Assembly: GCF_000258515.1 (NCBI RefSeq)
Contig: NZ_AJLF01000002.1
Span: forward strand, 1-64,000
DNA: 64,000 nt
Direction of reading: 5' to 3'
DNA from: Thermococcus zilligii AN1
GTDB taxonomy: Archaea; Methanobacteriota_B; Thermococci; Thermococcales; Thermococcaceae
Positions 45,293 through 57,266 of the stretch are shown here, one piece after another. The notes beneath the pieces were generated by a model. It was not told where the DNA came from and ran no database searches. It worked only from the letters and a program-made list of their open reading frames with translations. Both the position numbers and the translations under genes were made by a program. Position 1 is the first letter of the stretch; each line of letters starts with the position of its first letter.

Positions 45293-46135
45293 ATGATAAT
45301 CTGGGACGACCACTTCCACGTTGACCCCTACCACGGGCTCTTCCTTGAGGCCGTGAAGGAGTTCCACCGCGCCGGGGGGACGCATCTTGTCGTCGTTTAC
45401 AAGACGGCCCACGACTACGGCTTTGGTGGAATGAAAGCTGAGGACTTCATGAAGGCCATGGACTTTCACGTTGGGCTCGTCGAAAAAATCAACAGGGAGA
45501 CGCCTGTGAAGGCCTACGCGGTCGTTGGCGTCCATCCTGCTGAGTTTGATTACCTGGCAAGGGAAAAGGGCCTCGAATACGCGAGAAACGAGGTCATGAA
45601 AGCTCTGGAATACGCCCAAAAGCTCTGCCTTGAGGGGAAAGCGATAGGCATAGGGGAGATAGGAAGGCCGCACTATGAGGTTCCCCCGGAGATCTGGGAG
45701 GCGAGCGTGGAGCTGATGAAGTATGGAATGGCGCTGGCGAAGGAAGCCGATTGCGCCGTCCAGCTCCACACCGAAAGCTTCGACGAAGCAAAATTCAGGG
45801 AGCTCGGGAGATACGTTAAAGAGGCCGGCATAAAGCCCTACAGGGTCGTCAAGCACTTCTCGCCGCCGCTGGTGAAGGCCGCGGAAGAGGTAGGGGTATT
45901 CCCGAGCGTAATAGCCAGCAGGAAGAACATCGAGGAAGCGATCAAACAGGGCAACCGCTTCATGATGGAGACCGACTACATAGACGACAGGCGCCGCCCG
46001 GGTGCGGTCTTAGGGCCAAAAACAGTTCCAAAGATCACGAAGGCCTTCCTCCAGAACGGCGTCTTCACAGAAGAGGACGTCCATAAAATCCACGTCGAAA
46101 ACCCGGGAAAGGTTTACGGGGTCGAGGTAGAGTAG
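45293..46135 (+). CDS. TatD-related metal-dependent hydrolase
   Basis: A 280-residue amidohydrolase-fold protein of the archaeal TatD-like group. Metal-ligand motifs: DDHFHVDP at about 5-12, VGVHPAEFD, GEIGRPHYEV, VQLHTES, VKHFSPP and METDYIDD near residue 225. TatD enzymes are often nucleases, but this archaeal branch has no tested substrate. ATG 45293 lies after GAGGTGGTCGC. Last gene of the DUF257 operon; it converges on rtcA. Confidence 0.9.
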   Translation: MIIWDDHFHVDPYHGLFLEAVKEFHRAGGTHLVVVYKTAHDYGFGGMKAEDFMKAMDFHVGLVEKINRETPVKAYAVVGVHPAEFDYLAREKGLEYARNEVMKALEYAQKLCLEGKAIGIGEIGRPHYEVPPEIWEASVELMKYGMALAKEADCAVQLHTESFDEAKFRELGRYVKEAGIKPYRVVKHFSPPLVKAAEEVGVFPSVIASRKNIEEAIKQGNRFMMETDYIDDRRRPGAVLGPKTVPKITKAFLQNGVFTEEDVHKIHVENPGKVYGVEVE

Positions 46136-46252
46136 GGAGAGCTCGATGAAGGTTGGTTAAGCCCCCATCACCTAACGCTTCATCCACCACCCGCACTCGA
46201 TTCGCCCGGACGGGCATATGGAAAAAGTCCAGATTGTAATGTTTAACACCCC

Positions 46253-48183
<1,931 letters not shown>

Positions 48184-48203
48184 ACGCACCGCCCGAAAAC
48201 CAC

Positions 48204-48716
48204 TCAGAGGCCAATGGTCCCGAGGAGCTCCCCGGTGTCGAGGTTTATTATCTGGACTTCCCTCCTCCTTGTGTCGAGAAGGGCCACGCTTTTAACACCG
48301 GTGACGTAGCCGCAGACCTCACCGGGGTTAATGAGTATCGTCCTGCCGGCTTCCCTGATTTCGTAGCGGTGTGTGTGGCCTACCACTACAACATCGTAGA
48401 GCCTGCTGTGGGCCAGGGCCTTAACAAGAACCTCGTTGGTTCCGTGGGTCACGGCTATCCTCATCCCATCGGCCTCAAGCTCTATAAGCTCGTCGTAAAT
48501 CCCCAAAGCTTCGTAAAGACCCTTCCTTTCTCCATCGTTGTTGCCGAAAACCCCCCTGAGCGGCGCCTCCAGCTTTTTAAGCTCACCGGCAACGAAGGGG
48601 GCAACGAAGTCTCCTGCGTGTATGACGAGGTCAACCTTCTTTGAGTTGAAGAACTCGACCGCCTTCCTTATGGCGGGAAGGTTATCGTGAGTATCGCTCA
48701 TTATCCCTATCAGCAT
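48204..48716 (-). CDS. YfcE/MJ0936-type phosphodiesterase
   Basis: A 170-residue calcineurin-like phosphodiesterase with all metal ligands: MSDTHDNL (DxH), HAGDFV (GD), FGNNDGE (GNND), VTHG, and VVVGHTHRYE (GHTH), followed by ILINPGEV. Relatives cleave phosphodiesters such as bis-p-nitrophenyl phosphate or cyclic nucleotides; the natural substrate is unknown. ATG 48716 follows GGTGAGAGC. It is a useful reference for the ligand-less relative at 8219-8974. Confidence 0.93.
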   Translation of the reverse strand: MLIGIMSDTHDNLPAIRKAVEFFNSKKVDLVIHAGDFVAPFVAGELKKLEAPLRGVFGNNDGERKGLYEALGIYDELIELEADGMRIAVTHGTNEVLVKALAHSRLYDVVVVGHTHRYEIREAGRTILINPGEVCGYVTGVKSVALLDTRRREVQIINLDTGELLGTIGL

Positions 48717-48864
48717 GCTCTCACCCATGTTCTGGTGAACCCAACGGTTTATAGGCTTATCGTGCACTGCCTGTGGGACTGCCAAAGGTGAATACATGAA
48801 TACATTGGAAAGAGAAAAGGGCTCCAGGAAGGGTACAGCGGGTCACCAAGGTGTACTCCCAAAG

Positions 48865-48872
48865 TTTATTAG
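48865..48872 (+). promoter_or_regulatory. TATA box of the GINS-MCM operon
   Basis: TTTATTAG lies 30 bp before ATG 48903. Confidence 0.5.
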
Positions 48873-48902
48873 ACCCCTGCCCAACCACGGCGAGGTGGTG
48901 GG

Positions 48903-49394
48903 ATGTTCACGGGCCGGGCACTCATACCGGTGAAGGTGCTCAAACCCTTCGAAGAGAGAAATCCGGGAGACATAGCCCTCGTTGAGGACTGGAAAGCCAA
49001 GGTTTTGTGGGAAGCTGGCGTAGGGGAAGTGGTTGACGAGACGGATAAAATCATAGGCGAGATCGACAGGATCATAGCCCAGGAAAGGGAGAATGAGCCC
49101 CTAACGGCTATTCCCGAAGGCCTCTACGAGAGGGCGGAATTCTACATATACTACCTCGAGAACTACGTGAGGAAAAACCCGGGAGAGAGCATAGACGTCC
49201 TCGGAGTTAAGATGACCAAGCTGGCCAACCTTAAGAGAAAGTACCGCTACCTAAAGGAGCTGCGCTTCAAAAAGATACTCGAGGCCGTAAGGCTCAGGCC
49301 AACCAGTCTGGAAGTCCTCGGTAGACTTTCCCCGGAGGAGAGGAGGATCTACCTGGAGTTCTCCAGGATAAGAAACGAGTGGCTCGGGGAGTGA
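48903..49394 (+). CDS. GINS replication subunit, probably Gins23
   Basis: A 163-residue GINS protein of the CMG helicase. It begins with the small B domain (ALIPVKVLKPFEERNPGDIA) and is followed by a helical A domain ending RRIYLEFSRIRNEWLGE, the B-then-A order of Gins23-type subunits. It partners with Gins51 and activates MCM. RBS GAGGTGGTGGG. It ends five bases before the MCM start; this pairing with MCM is conserved in Thermococcales and supports the Gins23 name. Confidence 0.9.
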   Translation: MFTGRALIPVKVLKPFEERNPGDIALVEDWKAKVLWEAGVGEVVDETDKIIGEIDRIIAQERENEPLTAIPEGLYERAEFYIYYLENYVRKNPGESIDVLGVKMTKLANLKRKYRYLKELRFKKILEAVRLRPTSLEVLGRLSPEERRIYLEFSRIRNEWLGE

Positions 49395-49399
49395 TGAGT

Positions 49400-52300
49400 A
49401 TGGAGAGAGAGGATGTGGTATCGCGGTTCTCTTCCTTCCTGAGGGAATACAAGGACGATGACGGTAACCAGTTGTACATAAACAAGCTCCGTGATCTGCT
49501 CACGGTAGTCCCCAGAAGATCGCTAACCATAGACTGGACTCACCTGAACTCCTTTGATCCCGAGCTCGGGGAGGAGCTCATAAACAACCCAGAAGAGGTG
49601 ATAGCCAGCGCCGAGGACGCGATCCAGATAGTCCTGCGCGAAGACCTGATGTACGAGGGAGAGCTCAAGGTTCACGCGAGGTTCTACAACCTGCCTCCAA
49701 CACTGCTCGTCAAGGAACTCGGGAGCGAGCACATAAACAGGTTTATCCAGGTTGAGGGAATCATCACGCGCGTGAGCGAGGTAAAGCCCTTCGTCGAGAA
49801 GGCCGTCTTCGTATGCAAGGACTGCGGAAACGAGATGGTCAGAATTCAAAGGCCCTACGACAACCTGGTAAAACCCGCAAAGTGCGACGCCTGCGGCTCA
49901 AGAAACGTAGACCTGGACGTGGAGAAAAGCCGCTTCATCAACTTCCAGAGCCTCCGCCTTCAGGACAGGCCCGAGAGCCTTAAGGGCGGCCAGATGCCCC
50001 GCTTCGTTGATGCAATACTCCTTGACGACCTCGTTGACACGGCTTTGCCCGGCGATAGGGTTCTTGTGACTGGAATTCTGAGGGTCATCCTCGAGCAGAA
50101 GGAGAAGAGACCCGTCTTCAAGAAAGTTCTCGAAGTGAACCACCTCGAACAGCTGAGCAAGGAGATAGAGGAGCTTGAAATCTCGCCGGAGGACGAGCAG
50201 AAGATTCGCGAGTTAGCCAAGAGGAAGGACGTCGTCGATGCCATAGTGGACTCGATTGCTCCAGCCATCTGGGGCCACAAGACAGTGAAGAAGGGAATAG
50301 CCTTAGCCCTGTTCGGCGGCGTCCAGAGGGTTCTGCCGGATGGGACGAAACTGAGGGGAGAGAGCCACGTTTTGCTTGTGGGTGATCCCGGTGTTGCTAA
50401 GTGCGTTGATTACGACACAGAGGTCGTTTTGGCCGATGGGAGCCTGAAGAAGATTGGAGACCTTGTTGAAGAAGCCGTCAAGAAGGCGGAAAAAGAAGGA
50501 ACGCTCGGGAAAGTTGACGATGGCGTCTACGCTCCCCTCGATCTCGAGCTATATGCCCTTGACGCGAAGACCCTGAAGGTAAGAAAGGTCAGGGCGAACA
50601 TAGCCTGGAAGAGAACAGCTCCAGGGAGAATGTTCAGAATAAAGACTGCCAGCGGCAGGGGGATTAAGGTAACACCGACTCATCCATTCTTCATTTTTGA
50701 GGACGGACAGTTTAAGACGAGAAAAGCGGAGGAGCTTGGAAGGGGGGATTTAATAGCAACACCAAGGAAAGAGAACGAGCCAAGAATAATACCTGAAACG
50801 GAAGACGAAAACCTTAGAGAACTCCTCGCCAACTCGGACATCTTCTGGGATAGGGTTGAAGAGATCGAAGAATACAGGCCAGAACACCCCTGGGTCTATG
50901 ACCTTCAGGTTCCGAAGCACCACAACTTCATCGCCAACGACATCTTCGTCCACAACAGTCAACTCCTCCGCTACGTGGCCAACCTGGCACCGAGGGCTAT
51001 TTACACGAGCGGAAAGAGCAGCTCCGCGGCCGGTCTCACGGCAGCCGCCGTGAGGGACGAATTCACGGGCTCCTGGGTTCTGGAAGCCGGTGTCCTTGTA
51101 TTAGCTGATGGTGGGTTCGCCCTGATCGACGAGTTCGACAAGATGAGCGATAGAGACAGGAGCGCCATACACGAGGCCTTAGAGCAGCAGAGCTACCACC
51201 ACGACTTTGAGGTTATGCTCGCGGACGGCAGGAAGGTGAAGATAGGCGAGCTGGTGGATGGGCTCATAGAGAAGAACCGCGATAGGGTGATACCCGGCAA
51301 GGACACCGAGATACTGCCAGTTGACGACATCGAGCTCCTGGCTTACGACCTTGAGAGAAAGGAGATCGTGAAGGCCAAAGCCGACCGCGTGAGCAGGCAC
51401 AGAGCCCCCGACAGGTTCATACGCCTAAGGTTCTCCAACGGCAGGGAGATAACTGTGACTCCAGAGCACCCCGTAATGGTCTGGGAAAACGGCGGGATAA
51501 AGGAAAAGCCGGCCGGGGAAATCTTCCCCGGGGATATAGCCTTAGGAGTTAGAGAGTATCCCATCGAGATACGGGCGGAATTCAGGAGCGTCTACAGGGA
51601 AAGAAAGGAGGCGGAGGACTACCACGACTATCTATACTCCAGGGGCATTGTGGGAAGGGTAACGAGGATTGGAACGAACTTCGCGGTAAAAGAAACGGAG
51701 AGGGCACTCCCGAAGGAGCTCGTAAGGCCACTCCTGAAGGCGTGCAGGGCCCTGAACGTAAGACTGACTTTAAAGGAACGCATGAGGCTCACCCAGCCCC
51801 TGGTGAGGGAGCGCCACATAAAGGCCCTACTGGAAAAAATTGAAGGAAGAATGGCCGAGCTTGAAAGGATTGCCAGGGAAGAGCCTGTCAGGGCGCTGGA
51901 GTATATTCCAAAAAGCTGGATCTACCCGAGGTCGGGAATAACCTACAACAGGTTCAGAAAGATGCTGGGCCAAGGAAACGAAGCAGCAGTGGGAATGATA
52001 AGGGACATTGCAGGCAGAATGACGAGATCAGCCAGGGAACACCTAAACGAGTTCTACGGCTGGTGGAAGGCCAACGTGAACTTCCTCAGGGTTACTAAGG
52101 TGGGGAGAATACCAAACGACGGCTGGGAGTGGGTTTACGACATAACCGTCGAGCCCTACCACCTCTTCGTGTCCCACGGGCTGGTCCTCCACAACACCAT
52201 AAGCATCAGCAAGGCGGGCATCACCGCTACCCTCAACGCCAGAACAACCGTTATAGCGGCCGCTAACCCGAAGTTCGGAAGGTTCAACAGGATGAAGTCC

Positions 52301-53008
52301 CTTCCCGAACAGCTGGATCTCCCGCCAACGCTCCTTAGCCGTTTCGACCTCATATTCCTTCTCCTCGACGAGCCCGACGAGAAGGTTGATGCGAGCATAG
52401 CGGAGCACATCCTCAGGGTCAGAAGGGGCGAGGCGGAGGTGGCAACGCCGAAGATACCCTACGACCTACTCAAGAAGTACATAGCCTACGCCAGGAAGAA
52501 CGTTCACCCCGTCCTCAGCATGGAGGCGATGGAGGAGATCAAAAACTACTACGTCAGAATGAGGAGGGGCTTCAAGAAAAAAGGTGAGGACGAGGGGCTG
52601 CAACCCATACCGATAACTGCAAGGCAGCTTGAGGCGCTGATCAGGTTGAGCGAGGCCCACGCCAGGATGCGCTTGAGCGAGACGGTAACGAGAGAGGACG
52701 CGAGGGCGGCAATAGCAATCGTGGAAGAAATGCTGAGGACTATAGCGGTGGACGAAGAGGGGATGGTTGATGCCGCGATCTTAGAAATCGGAAAGAGCAC
52801 GAAGAAGCTGAACAAGATAGAGAAGCTCCTCGACATCATAAAATCCGTAGAAGCGGAGGGGGAGTTCGGGGCCCCCGAGGACAAAGTCATTGAGGCCGCC
52901 AGACAGGCCGGGCTCGGAACTGAAGAGGATATCAAAAAGCTCCTCAATGACCTGAAGAAGGAGGCAAGGATATACGAACCGAGGGCGGGATTCTACAGGG
53001 TGCTCTAA
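49400..53008 (+). CDS. mcm: MCM replicative helicase precursor with two inteins
   Basis: A 1202-residue precursor; 682 residues remain after removal of two inteins. N-terminal hexamer domain with a zinc site (C139, C142, C162, C165), then the AAA+ motor. Walker A GDPGVAKS is split after the Lys by intein 1 (335-519). Walker B LIDEFDKM and then [14 protein letters not shown], the latter split by intein 2 (598-932). The sensor stretch [12 protein letters not shown], the SRFDLIF arginine-finger region and a winged helix at the end follow. ATG 49400 is four bases after GTGAT; ATG 49394 and GTG 49379 are alternatives. It unwinds DNA at replication forks. Confidence 0.97.
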   Translation: MEREDVVSRFSSFLREYKDDDGNQLYINKLRDLLTVVPRRSLTIDWTHLNSFDPELGEELINNPEEVIASAEDAIQIVLREDLMYEGELKVHARFYNLPPTLLVKELGSEHINRFIQVEGIITRVSEVKPFVEKAVFVCKDCGNEMVRIQRPYDNLVKPAKCDACGSRNVDLDVEKSRFINFQSLRLQDRPESLKGGQMPRFVDAILLDDLVDTALPGDRVLVTGILRVILEQKEKRPVFKKVLEVNHLEQLSKEIEELEISPEDEQKIRELAKRKDVVDAIVDSIAPAIWGHKTVKKGIALALFGGVQRVLPDGTKLRGESHVLLVGDPGVAKCVDYDTEVVLADGSLKKIGDLVEEAVKKAEKEGTLGKVDDGVYAPLDLELYALDAKTLKVRKVRANIAWKRTAPGRMFRIKTASGRGIKVTPTHPFFIFEDGQFKTRKAEELGRGDLIATPRKENEPRIIPETEDENLRELLANSDIFWDRVEEIEEYRPEHPWVYDLQVPKHHNFIANDIFVHNSQLLRYVANLAPRAIYTSGKSSSAAGLTAAAVRDEFTGSWVLEAGVLVLADGGFALIDEFDKMSDRDRSAIHEALEQQSYHHDFEVMLADGRKVKIGELVDGLIEKNRDRVIPGKDTEILPVDDIELLAYDLERKEIVKAKADRVSRHRAPDRFIRLRFSNGREITVTPEHPVMVWENGGIKEKPAGEIFPGDIALGVREYPIEIRAEFRSVYRERKEAEDYHDYLYSRGIVGRVTRIGTNFAVKETERALPKELVRPLLKACRALNVRLTLKERMRLTQPLVRERHIKALLEKIEGRMAELERIAREEPVRALEYIPKSWIYPRSGITYNRFRKMLGQGNEAAVGMIRDIAGRMTRSAREHLNEFYGWWKANVNFLRVTKVGRIPNDGWEWVYDITVEPYHLFVSHGLVLHNTISISKAGITATLNARTTVIAAANPKFGRFNRMKSLPEQLDLPPTLLSRFDLIFLLLDEPDEKVDASIAEHILRVRRGEAEVATPKIPYDLLKKYIAYARKNVHPVLSMEAMEEIKNYYVRMRRGFKKKGEDEGLQPIPITARQLEALIRLSEAHARMRLSETVTREDARAAIAIVEEMLRTIAVDEEGMVDAAILEIGKSTKKLNKIEKLLDIIKSVEAEGEFGAPEDKVIEAARQAGLGTEEDIKKLLNDLKKEARIYEPRAGFYRVL
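50402..50956 (+). other. Mini-intein 1 in MCM Walker A site
   Basis: 185 residues from Cys1 ([14 protein letters not shown]) to the terminal His-Asn (IFVHN), followed by extein Ser. Block B VTPTHPF has the TxxH, and block [18 protein letters not shown] is intact. There is no homing endonuclease, so it is a mini-intein. Insertion right after the P-loop Lys keeps the ATPase inactive until splicing. Confidence 0.95.
51191..52195 (+). other. Intein 2 in MCM sensor region
   Basis: 335 residues from Ser1 ([14 protein letters not shown]) to a terminal His-Asn (HGLVLHN), followed by extein Thr. Block [11 protein letters not shown] and block [18 protein letters not shown] are present. About 170 residues lie between the splicing halves but no LAGLIDADG motif is evident, so the insert may be a decayed endonuclease or another domain. 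Confidence 0.93.
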
Positions 53009-53052
53009 CAAAGGTTATAAAGGCCGCCGGGGATGTAGGGTGGGGTGAGAGC

Positions 53053-53484
53053 ATGAGCGAGAAGAAGATTGACTTTTACGATTTCGAAGGCCTGCTCGAT
53101 AAAGCTTACGATGAACTCCCTGAGAACGTCAAGCACCACACTTCCCGTTTTGAGGTTCCTCCCGCACAGGTCACCATATCCGGGAACAGGACGATAATCG
53201 AGAACTTCGCCGATATAGCCGAAGCAATGAACCGCGATCCGGATCACCTGCTCAAGTTTATACTGAGGGAGGTGGCAACGGCCGGAACGCTCGAGGGGAG
53301 AAGGGCAATCCTCCAGGGGCGCTTCACGCCCTATCTGATAGCCAACAAGATAAAGAAGTACCTCAAAGATTACGTCATCTGCCCGGTCTGCGGAAGCCCC
53401 GACACAAAGATCATCAAGAAGGACCGCTTCCACTTCCTCAAGTGCGAGGCCTGCGGTGCGGAAACGCCAATACAGCACCTGTAA
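53053..53484 (+). CDS. Translation initiation factor aIF2 subunit beta
   Basis: A 143-residue aIF2-beta. N-terminal helix for gamma binding ([17 protein letters not shown]), the core [20 protein letters not shown], then a zinc ribbon with CPVCGSPD and CEACGAET. With alpha and gamma it brings Met-tRNAi to the small subunit. ATG 53053 follows GGTGAGAGC. It lies right after mcm, an order common in Thermococcales. Confidence 0.97.
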   Translation: MSEKKIDFYDFEGLLDKAYDELPENVKHHTSRFEVPPAQVTISGNRTIIENFADIAEAMNRDPDHLLKFILREVATAGTLEGRRAILQGRFTPYLIANKIKKYLKDYVICPVCGSPDTKIIKKDRFHFLKCEACGAETPIQHL

Positions 53485-53552
53485 ACTCCTTCGGTTTTCC
53501 CTTTCAATTGTATACATCCCTTCTTCTGTTCATCTCGGGGCTTTGAAAATCC

Positions 53553-53560
53553 TTTTAAAC
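53553..53560 (+). promoter_or_regulatory. TATA box of the methylmalonyl-CoA decarboxylase operon
   Basis: TTTTAAAC lies 41 bp before ATG 53602. Confidence 0.6.
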
Positions 53561-53601
53561 TTTACAAACTACAAGGCTCAGCAAATCCAGGGGGAGTTCT
53601 C

Positions 53602-55170
53602 ATGAGCATGGAGGAAAAGCTCAACGAACTGTACGAGAGGAAAAAGAAGGTTCTCGAAATGGGCGGCAAAGAGGCCGTTGAGAAGCAGCACTCCAACGGT
53701 AAACTTACCGCCCGCGAGAGGATTGAGAGGCTCCTCGACCCGGGAAGCTTCGTTGAAATAGGAGCGTTCGTCAGGCACAGGGCCACCGAGTTCGGAATGG
53801 ACAGGACGGAGCTCCCGGCGGACGGTGTCATAACAGGCTACGGGACCATCGACGGAAGGCTCGTCTTCGTCTACGCCCAGGACTTCACAGTTATGGGCGG
53901 CTCGCTCGGTGAAATGCACGCGGCAAAGATAAAGCGCGTCATGGAGCTGGCTTTAGAGGCCGGGGCACCGGTCATAGGCCTCAACGACTCCGGTGGGGCC
54001 AGGATTCAGGAGGGCGTTGACTCCCTCAAGGGCTACGGCGAAATCTTCAAGATGAACACCGTTCTAAGCGGCGTGGTCCCGCAGATTACAGCCATCATGG
54101 GCCCCTGCGCGGGTGGGGCCGTTTACAGCCCTGCCATAGGGGACTTCATCCTGATGGTTGACAATCCCGCCAGCTTCATGTTCATAACCGGCCCGCAGGT
54201 GGTCAAAGCTGTTACGGGCGTCGATGTTACACCTATACAGCTCGGTGGGGCGATGGTCCACGCCCAGCGCTCGGGCCAGGCCCACCTCATAGGAAAAAGC
54301 GACGAGGAGGTTCTGGCACTCATAAGGCGTCTCCTGAGCTACCTGCCTTCCAACAACATGGAGAAGCCGCCGAGGGTTAAGACGAACGACTTACCCTTCA
54401 GAAAGACCGAGAACCTTTACAGCATCGTCCCTGACGACCCGAACAAGGGCTACGACGTAAGGCAGGTAATCTACGAGATAGTTGACAGGGACGAGAACGG
54501 AAACCCTGACTTCCTCGAGATCCTCCCCTACTTCGCCCCGAACGCCGTTGTTGGCTTCGGAAGGATGAACGGGCAGACCGTTGGCATAGTGGCCAACAAC
54601 CCGATACACCTGGCTGGAGTGCTCGACATAGACAGCTCGGACAAGATTGCGCGCTTCGTGAGAACCTGCGACGCCTTCAACGTCCCGATAGTCACGCTCG
54701 TAGACGTCCCCGGTTACCTGCCCGGAACAGACCAGGAGTACAGGGGGATCATAAGGCACGGGGCCAAGGTTCTCTACGCCTACGCCGAAGCGACAGTTCC
54801 AATGGTCACGGTCATCCTCAGGAAGGCCTACGGAGGGGCTTACCTGGCCATGGGAAGCAAGCACCTCGGTGCCGACTTCGTGTTTGCATGGCCCACAGCC
54901 GAGATAGCGGTCATGGGGCCGGACGGGGCGGCAAACATCATATTCAGGAAGGAGATAGCCCAGGCGGCGAACCCCGAGGAGGTTCGCCAGCAGAAGATTA
55001 AGGAGTACAGGGAAAAGTTCGCCAACCCGTACGTGGCAGCCTCGCGCGGATACATAGACGACGTCATCGACCCGGCCGAGACCCGTGCGAAGATAATCAT
55101 GTCGCTCGAAGCCTTGGAGAGCAAGCGCGCTAAACTGCCACCCAAGAAGCACGGCAACATACCGCTGTGA
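53602..55170 (+). CDS. mmdA: Methylmalonyl-CoA decarboxylase, carboxyltransferase subunit alpha
   Basis: A 522-residue carboxyltransferase of the propionyl-CoA carboxylase beta/MmdA type that moves the carboxyl group from methylmalonyl-CoA to biotin. Two crotonase-like halves: VYAQDFTVMGGSLGEMHAAK, GLNDSGGARIQEGVDSLKGY, ITAIMGPCAGGAVYSPAI, then VDVPGYLPGTDQEYRGIIRH and RKAYGGAYLAMGSKHLGAD. ATG 53602 follows GGGGGAGTTCTC. It heads a four-gene operon with the gamma-like, biotin carrier and beta subunits, a layout seen in Na+-pumping decarboxylases. Confidence 0.96.
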   Translation: MSMEEKLNELYERKKKVLEMGGKEAVEKQHSNGKLTARERIERLLDPGSFVEIGAFVRHRATEFGMDRTELPADGVITGYGTIDGRLVFVYAQDFTVMGGSLGEMHAAKIKRVMELALEAGAPVIGLNDSGGARIQEGVDSLKGYGEIFKMNTVLSGVVPQITAIMGPCAGGAVYSPAIGDFILMVDNPASFMFITGPQVVKAVTGVDVTPIQLGGAMVHAQRSGQAHLIGKSDEEVLALIRRLLSYLPSNNMEKPPRVKTNDLPFRKTENLYSIVPDDPNKGYDVRQVIYEIVDRDENGNPDFLEILPYFAPNAVVGFGRMNGQTVGIVANNPIHLAGVLDIDSSDKIARFVRTCDAFNVPIVTLVDVPGYLPGTDQEYRGIIRHGAKVLYAYAEATVPMVTVILRKAYGGAYLAMGSKHLGADFVFAWPTAEIAVMGPDGAANIIFRKEIAQAANPEEVRQQKIKEYREKFANPYVAASRGYIDDVIDPAETRAKIIMSLEALESKRAKLPPKKHGNIPL

Positions 55171-55180
55171 GGTGAAAGGG

Positions 55181-55549
55181 ATGGACACCCAGGCCTTCAT
55201 GGAGGGCTTCAACCTGACCATCATCGGCATCGCGGTGGTTTTCGCCATACTCGGGGTGCTCGCCCTTACCCTCTATTTCGTGGGGTGGCTTGAGAGGAGG
55301 CTCGTTGAGAGGGAAAAACAGGTTACGCAACCTGCAGCTGCCCCTTCCGTCCCAGAAGAAAAACCGGCGATACCGCCGAGGGATCTCGCAGTTATTACGG
55401 CCGCGATTTTAGCTTATACCGCGGAAAAGGCGGCCCAGCTCAGGCCCCTGCCATTTAAGAGGAAGGTTTCCGATTCCTGGCGCCTCTACGGCCTTCAGAC
55501 TCAGATGGAGGATGTTGAGGACTTTAACTACGAGATCGGGAAGTGGTGA
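55181..55549 (+). CDS. OadG-like gamma/delta subunit of the Na+-pumping decarboxylase
   Basis: A 122-residue protein with one N-terminal membrane helix (about residues 11-36: NLTIIGIAVVFAILGVLALT) and a polar, Pro/Ala-rich linker followed by a cytoplasmic C-terminus. It fits the OadG/MmdD family that anchors the carboxyltransferase to the membrane pump. ATG 55181 follows GAGGTGAAAGGG. It ends two bases before the biotin carrier start. Confidence 0.9.
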   Translation: MDTQAFMEGFNLTIIGIAVVFAILGVLALTLYFVGWLERRLVEREKQVTQPAAAPSVPEEKPAIPPRDLAVITAAILAYTAEKAAQLRPLPFKRKVSDSWRLYGLQTQMEDVEDFNYEIGKW

Positions 55550-55551
55550 AA

Positions 55552-56010
55552 ATGGCCAAGGTTAAAGTCATCGTCGATGGTGTTGAATACGAAGTTGAGG
55601 TCGAGGAACTCCCCGGAGGGAAGTTCAGGGTAAGCTTCGAGGACAAGGAATACACCGTCGAGGCCAGGGGGCTCGGGATAGACGTTGGGGCCTTAAGCGT
55701 CCCGGCCCAGGTCTCAGCGCCAGCGCTAACGCCAACTCCAGCTGTAACTCCTGCACCGGTTACTCCCGCGGCACCTGCTGCTCCGGCCCCGGCTGGTGAG
55801 GGCGTCGTTACTGCACCGATGCCCGGGAAAATCCTCAGGGTGCTCGTTAGTGAAGGCGAGCAGGTCAAAATAGGCCAGGGACTGCTCATCTTAGAGGCAA
55901 TGAAGATGGAGAACGAAATACCGGCACCGAGGGACGGCATCGTTAAGAAAATCTTCGTGAAGGAAGGCAACACCGTGAACACTGGTGACCCGCTAATAGA
56001 ATTAGGGTGA
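55552..56010 (+). CDS. mmdC: Biotin carboxyl carrier subunit
   Basis: A 152-residue biotin carrier. The N-terminal 45 residues form a small domain; a Pro/Ala/Thr linker (about 55-82: APALTPTPAVTPAPVTPAA) gives flexibility; the biotinyl domain follows with EAMKMEN and biotinylated K118. It swings between MmdA and the membrane beta subunit. ATG 55552 follows GGTGAAA. The holoprotein needs a biotin ligase encoded elsewhere. Confidence 0.96.
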   Translation: MAKVKVIVDGVEYEVEVEELPGGKFRVSFEDKEYTVEARGLGIDVGALSVPAQVSAPALTPTPAVTPAPVTPAAPAAPAPAGEGVVTAPMPGKILRVLVSEGEQVKIGQGLLILEAMKMENEIPAPRDGIVKKIFVKEGNTVNTGDPLIELG

Positions 56011-56015
56011 TGTAA

Positions 56016-57209
56016 ATGGCGACGTTCTTGGACTTCTTTAACACCCTCGGGCTCCTCCACCTCACGGTGGGAAACGTTATAATGATCATCGTTGGCTTAA
56101 CACTGGTATACCTTGCCATAAGGTACGAGATGGAGCCCCTGCTCCTCCTGCCGATAGGCATAACAGCGGTGCTGGTGAACCTCCCGTTGAGCGGCATAGC
56201 AAACTGGCCCGTGAACGTGAACCTCCCCGAGAACGTGAGCAGCAGCATCTTCGATACAATCACCTACATGGGCCAGCACTACGGGGAGCCGGGACTCTTT
56301 GACCTTATCTACTACCTGCTCGTCAAGACTGAGGTTATCCCCCTCCTGATATTCCTCGGCCTTGGAGCGATGACGGACTTCGGGCCCATGATAGCAGACC
56401 CGAAGACGGCCTTGCTCGGGGCGGCGGCCCAGCTCGGCGTTTTCGTTGCCATGCTGACGGCTCTGGCTTTGGGCTTCAACCTGAACCAGTCGGCCAGCAT
56501 AGGCATCGTCGGCGGCGCTGACGGGCCGACGACGATCTATCTAACCACGAAGCTCGCACCGGAGATACTGGCGGCGACTGCCGTCGCGGCTTACTCCTAC
56601 ATGAGTCTCGTCCCGCTGATACAGCCACCCATCATCAAGGCGCTGACGACACCCGAGGAGAGGAAGATAAGGATGGAGCAACTCAGGCCGGTCTCAAAGC
56701 GCGAGAAGATACTCTTCCCCGTGATTACAATGGTTCTCATAGGTCTTCTCGTTCCGAGCGCGGCGCCGCTTATGGGGATGTTCATGATAGGGAACCTCTT
56801 CAGGGAAAGCGGCGTCGTCCAGCGCCTGAGCAAAGCGGCACAGGAGGAGCTCATGAACATCGTCACAATCTTCCTCGGCCTTGGCATCGGCTCAACGATG
56901 AGGGCTGAAAGCTTCCTCACGGCCCAGACCCTCATGATACTTGGACTCGGCATCGTTGCCTTCGCAAGCGCAACGGCTGGTGGAGTGCTCTTCGGAAAGC
57001 TCATGATGAAGCTCAGTGGGGGCAAGATAAACCCGATGATAGGCGCTGCGGGAGTTTCAGCCGTTCCAATGAGCGCAAGGGTTGTTCAGAGGATAGCGAG
57101 CGAAGAAGACCCCGGCAACTTCATCCTCATGCACGCAATGGGACCCAACGTCGCGGGCGTTATAGGGACAGCGGTCGTTGCGGGTGTCTTCCTGGCCCTC
57201 CTGGGCTGA
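56016..57209 (+). CDS. mmdB: Na+-translocating decarboxylase subunit beta
   Basis: A 397-residue membrane subunit that decarboxylates carboxybiotin and pumps Na+ outward. About ten helices; the family signatures GLGAMTDFGPMIADPK, FNLNQSASIGIVGGADGPTT, and GLGIGSTMRAESFL are present, including the Asp of the first that is needed for Na+ binding. It lies five bases after the biotin carrier. In Thermococcales the pump would add to the sodium gradient used by the ATP synthase. Confidence 0.96.
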   Translation: MATFLDFFNTLGLLHLTVGNVIMIIVGLTLVYLAIRYEMEPLLLLPIGITAVLVNLPLSGIANWPVNVNLPENVSSSIFDTITYMGQHYGEPGLFDLIYYLLVKTEVIPLLIFLGLGAMTDFGPMIADPKTALLGAAAQLGVFVAMLTALALGFNLNQSASIGIVGGADGPTTIYLTTKLAPEILAATAVAAYSYMSLVPLIQPPIIKALTTPEERKIRMEQLRPVSKREKILFPVITMVLIGLLVPSAAPLMGMFMIGNLFRESGVVQRLSKAAQEELMNIVTIFLGLGIGSTMRAESFLTAQTLMILGLGIVAFASATAGGVLFGKLMMKLSGGKINPMIGAAGVSAVPMSARVVQRIASEEDPGNFILMHAMGPNVAGVIGTAVVAGVFLALLG

Positions 57210-57266
57210 CCTTTTTTCCAAAAACTTAAATAGAAGGAAGCCGTTTTATGTTGAGCGGTGGTGAAG

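Noticed and set aside
51191-52195. Active homing endonuclease in MCM intein 2
   Set aside because: No LAGLIDADG or HNH motif could be seen in the insert.
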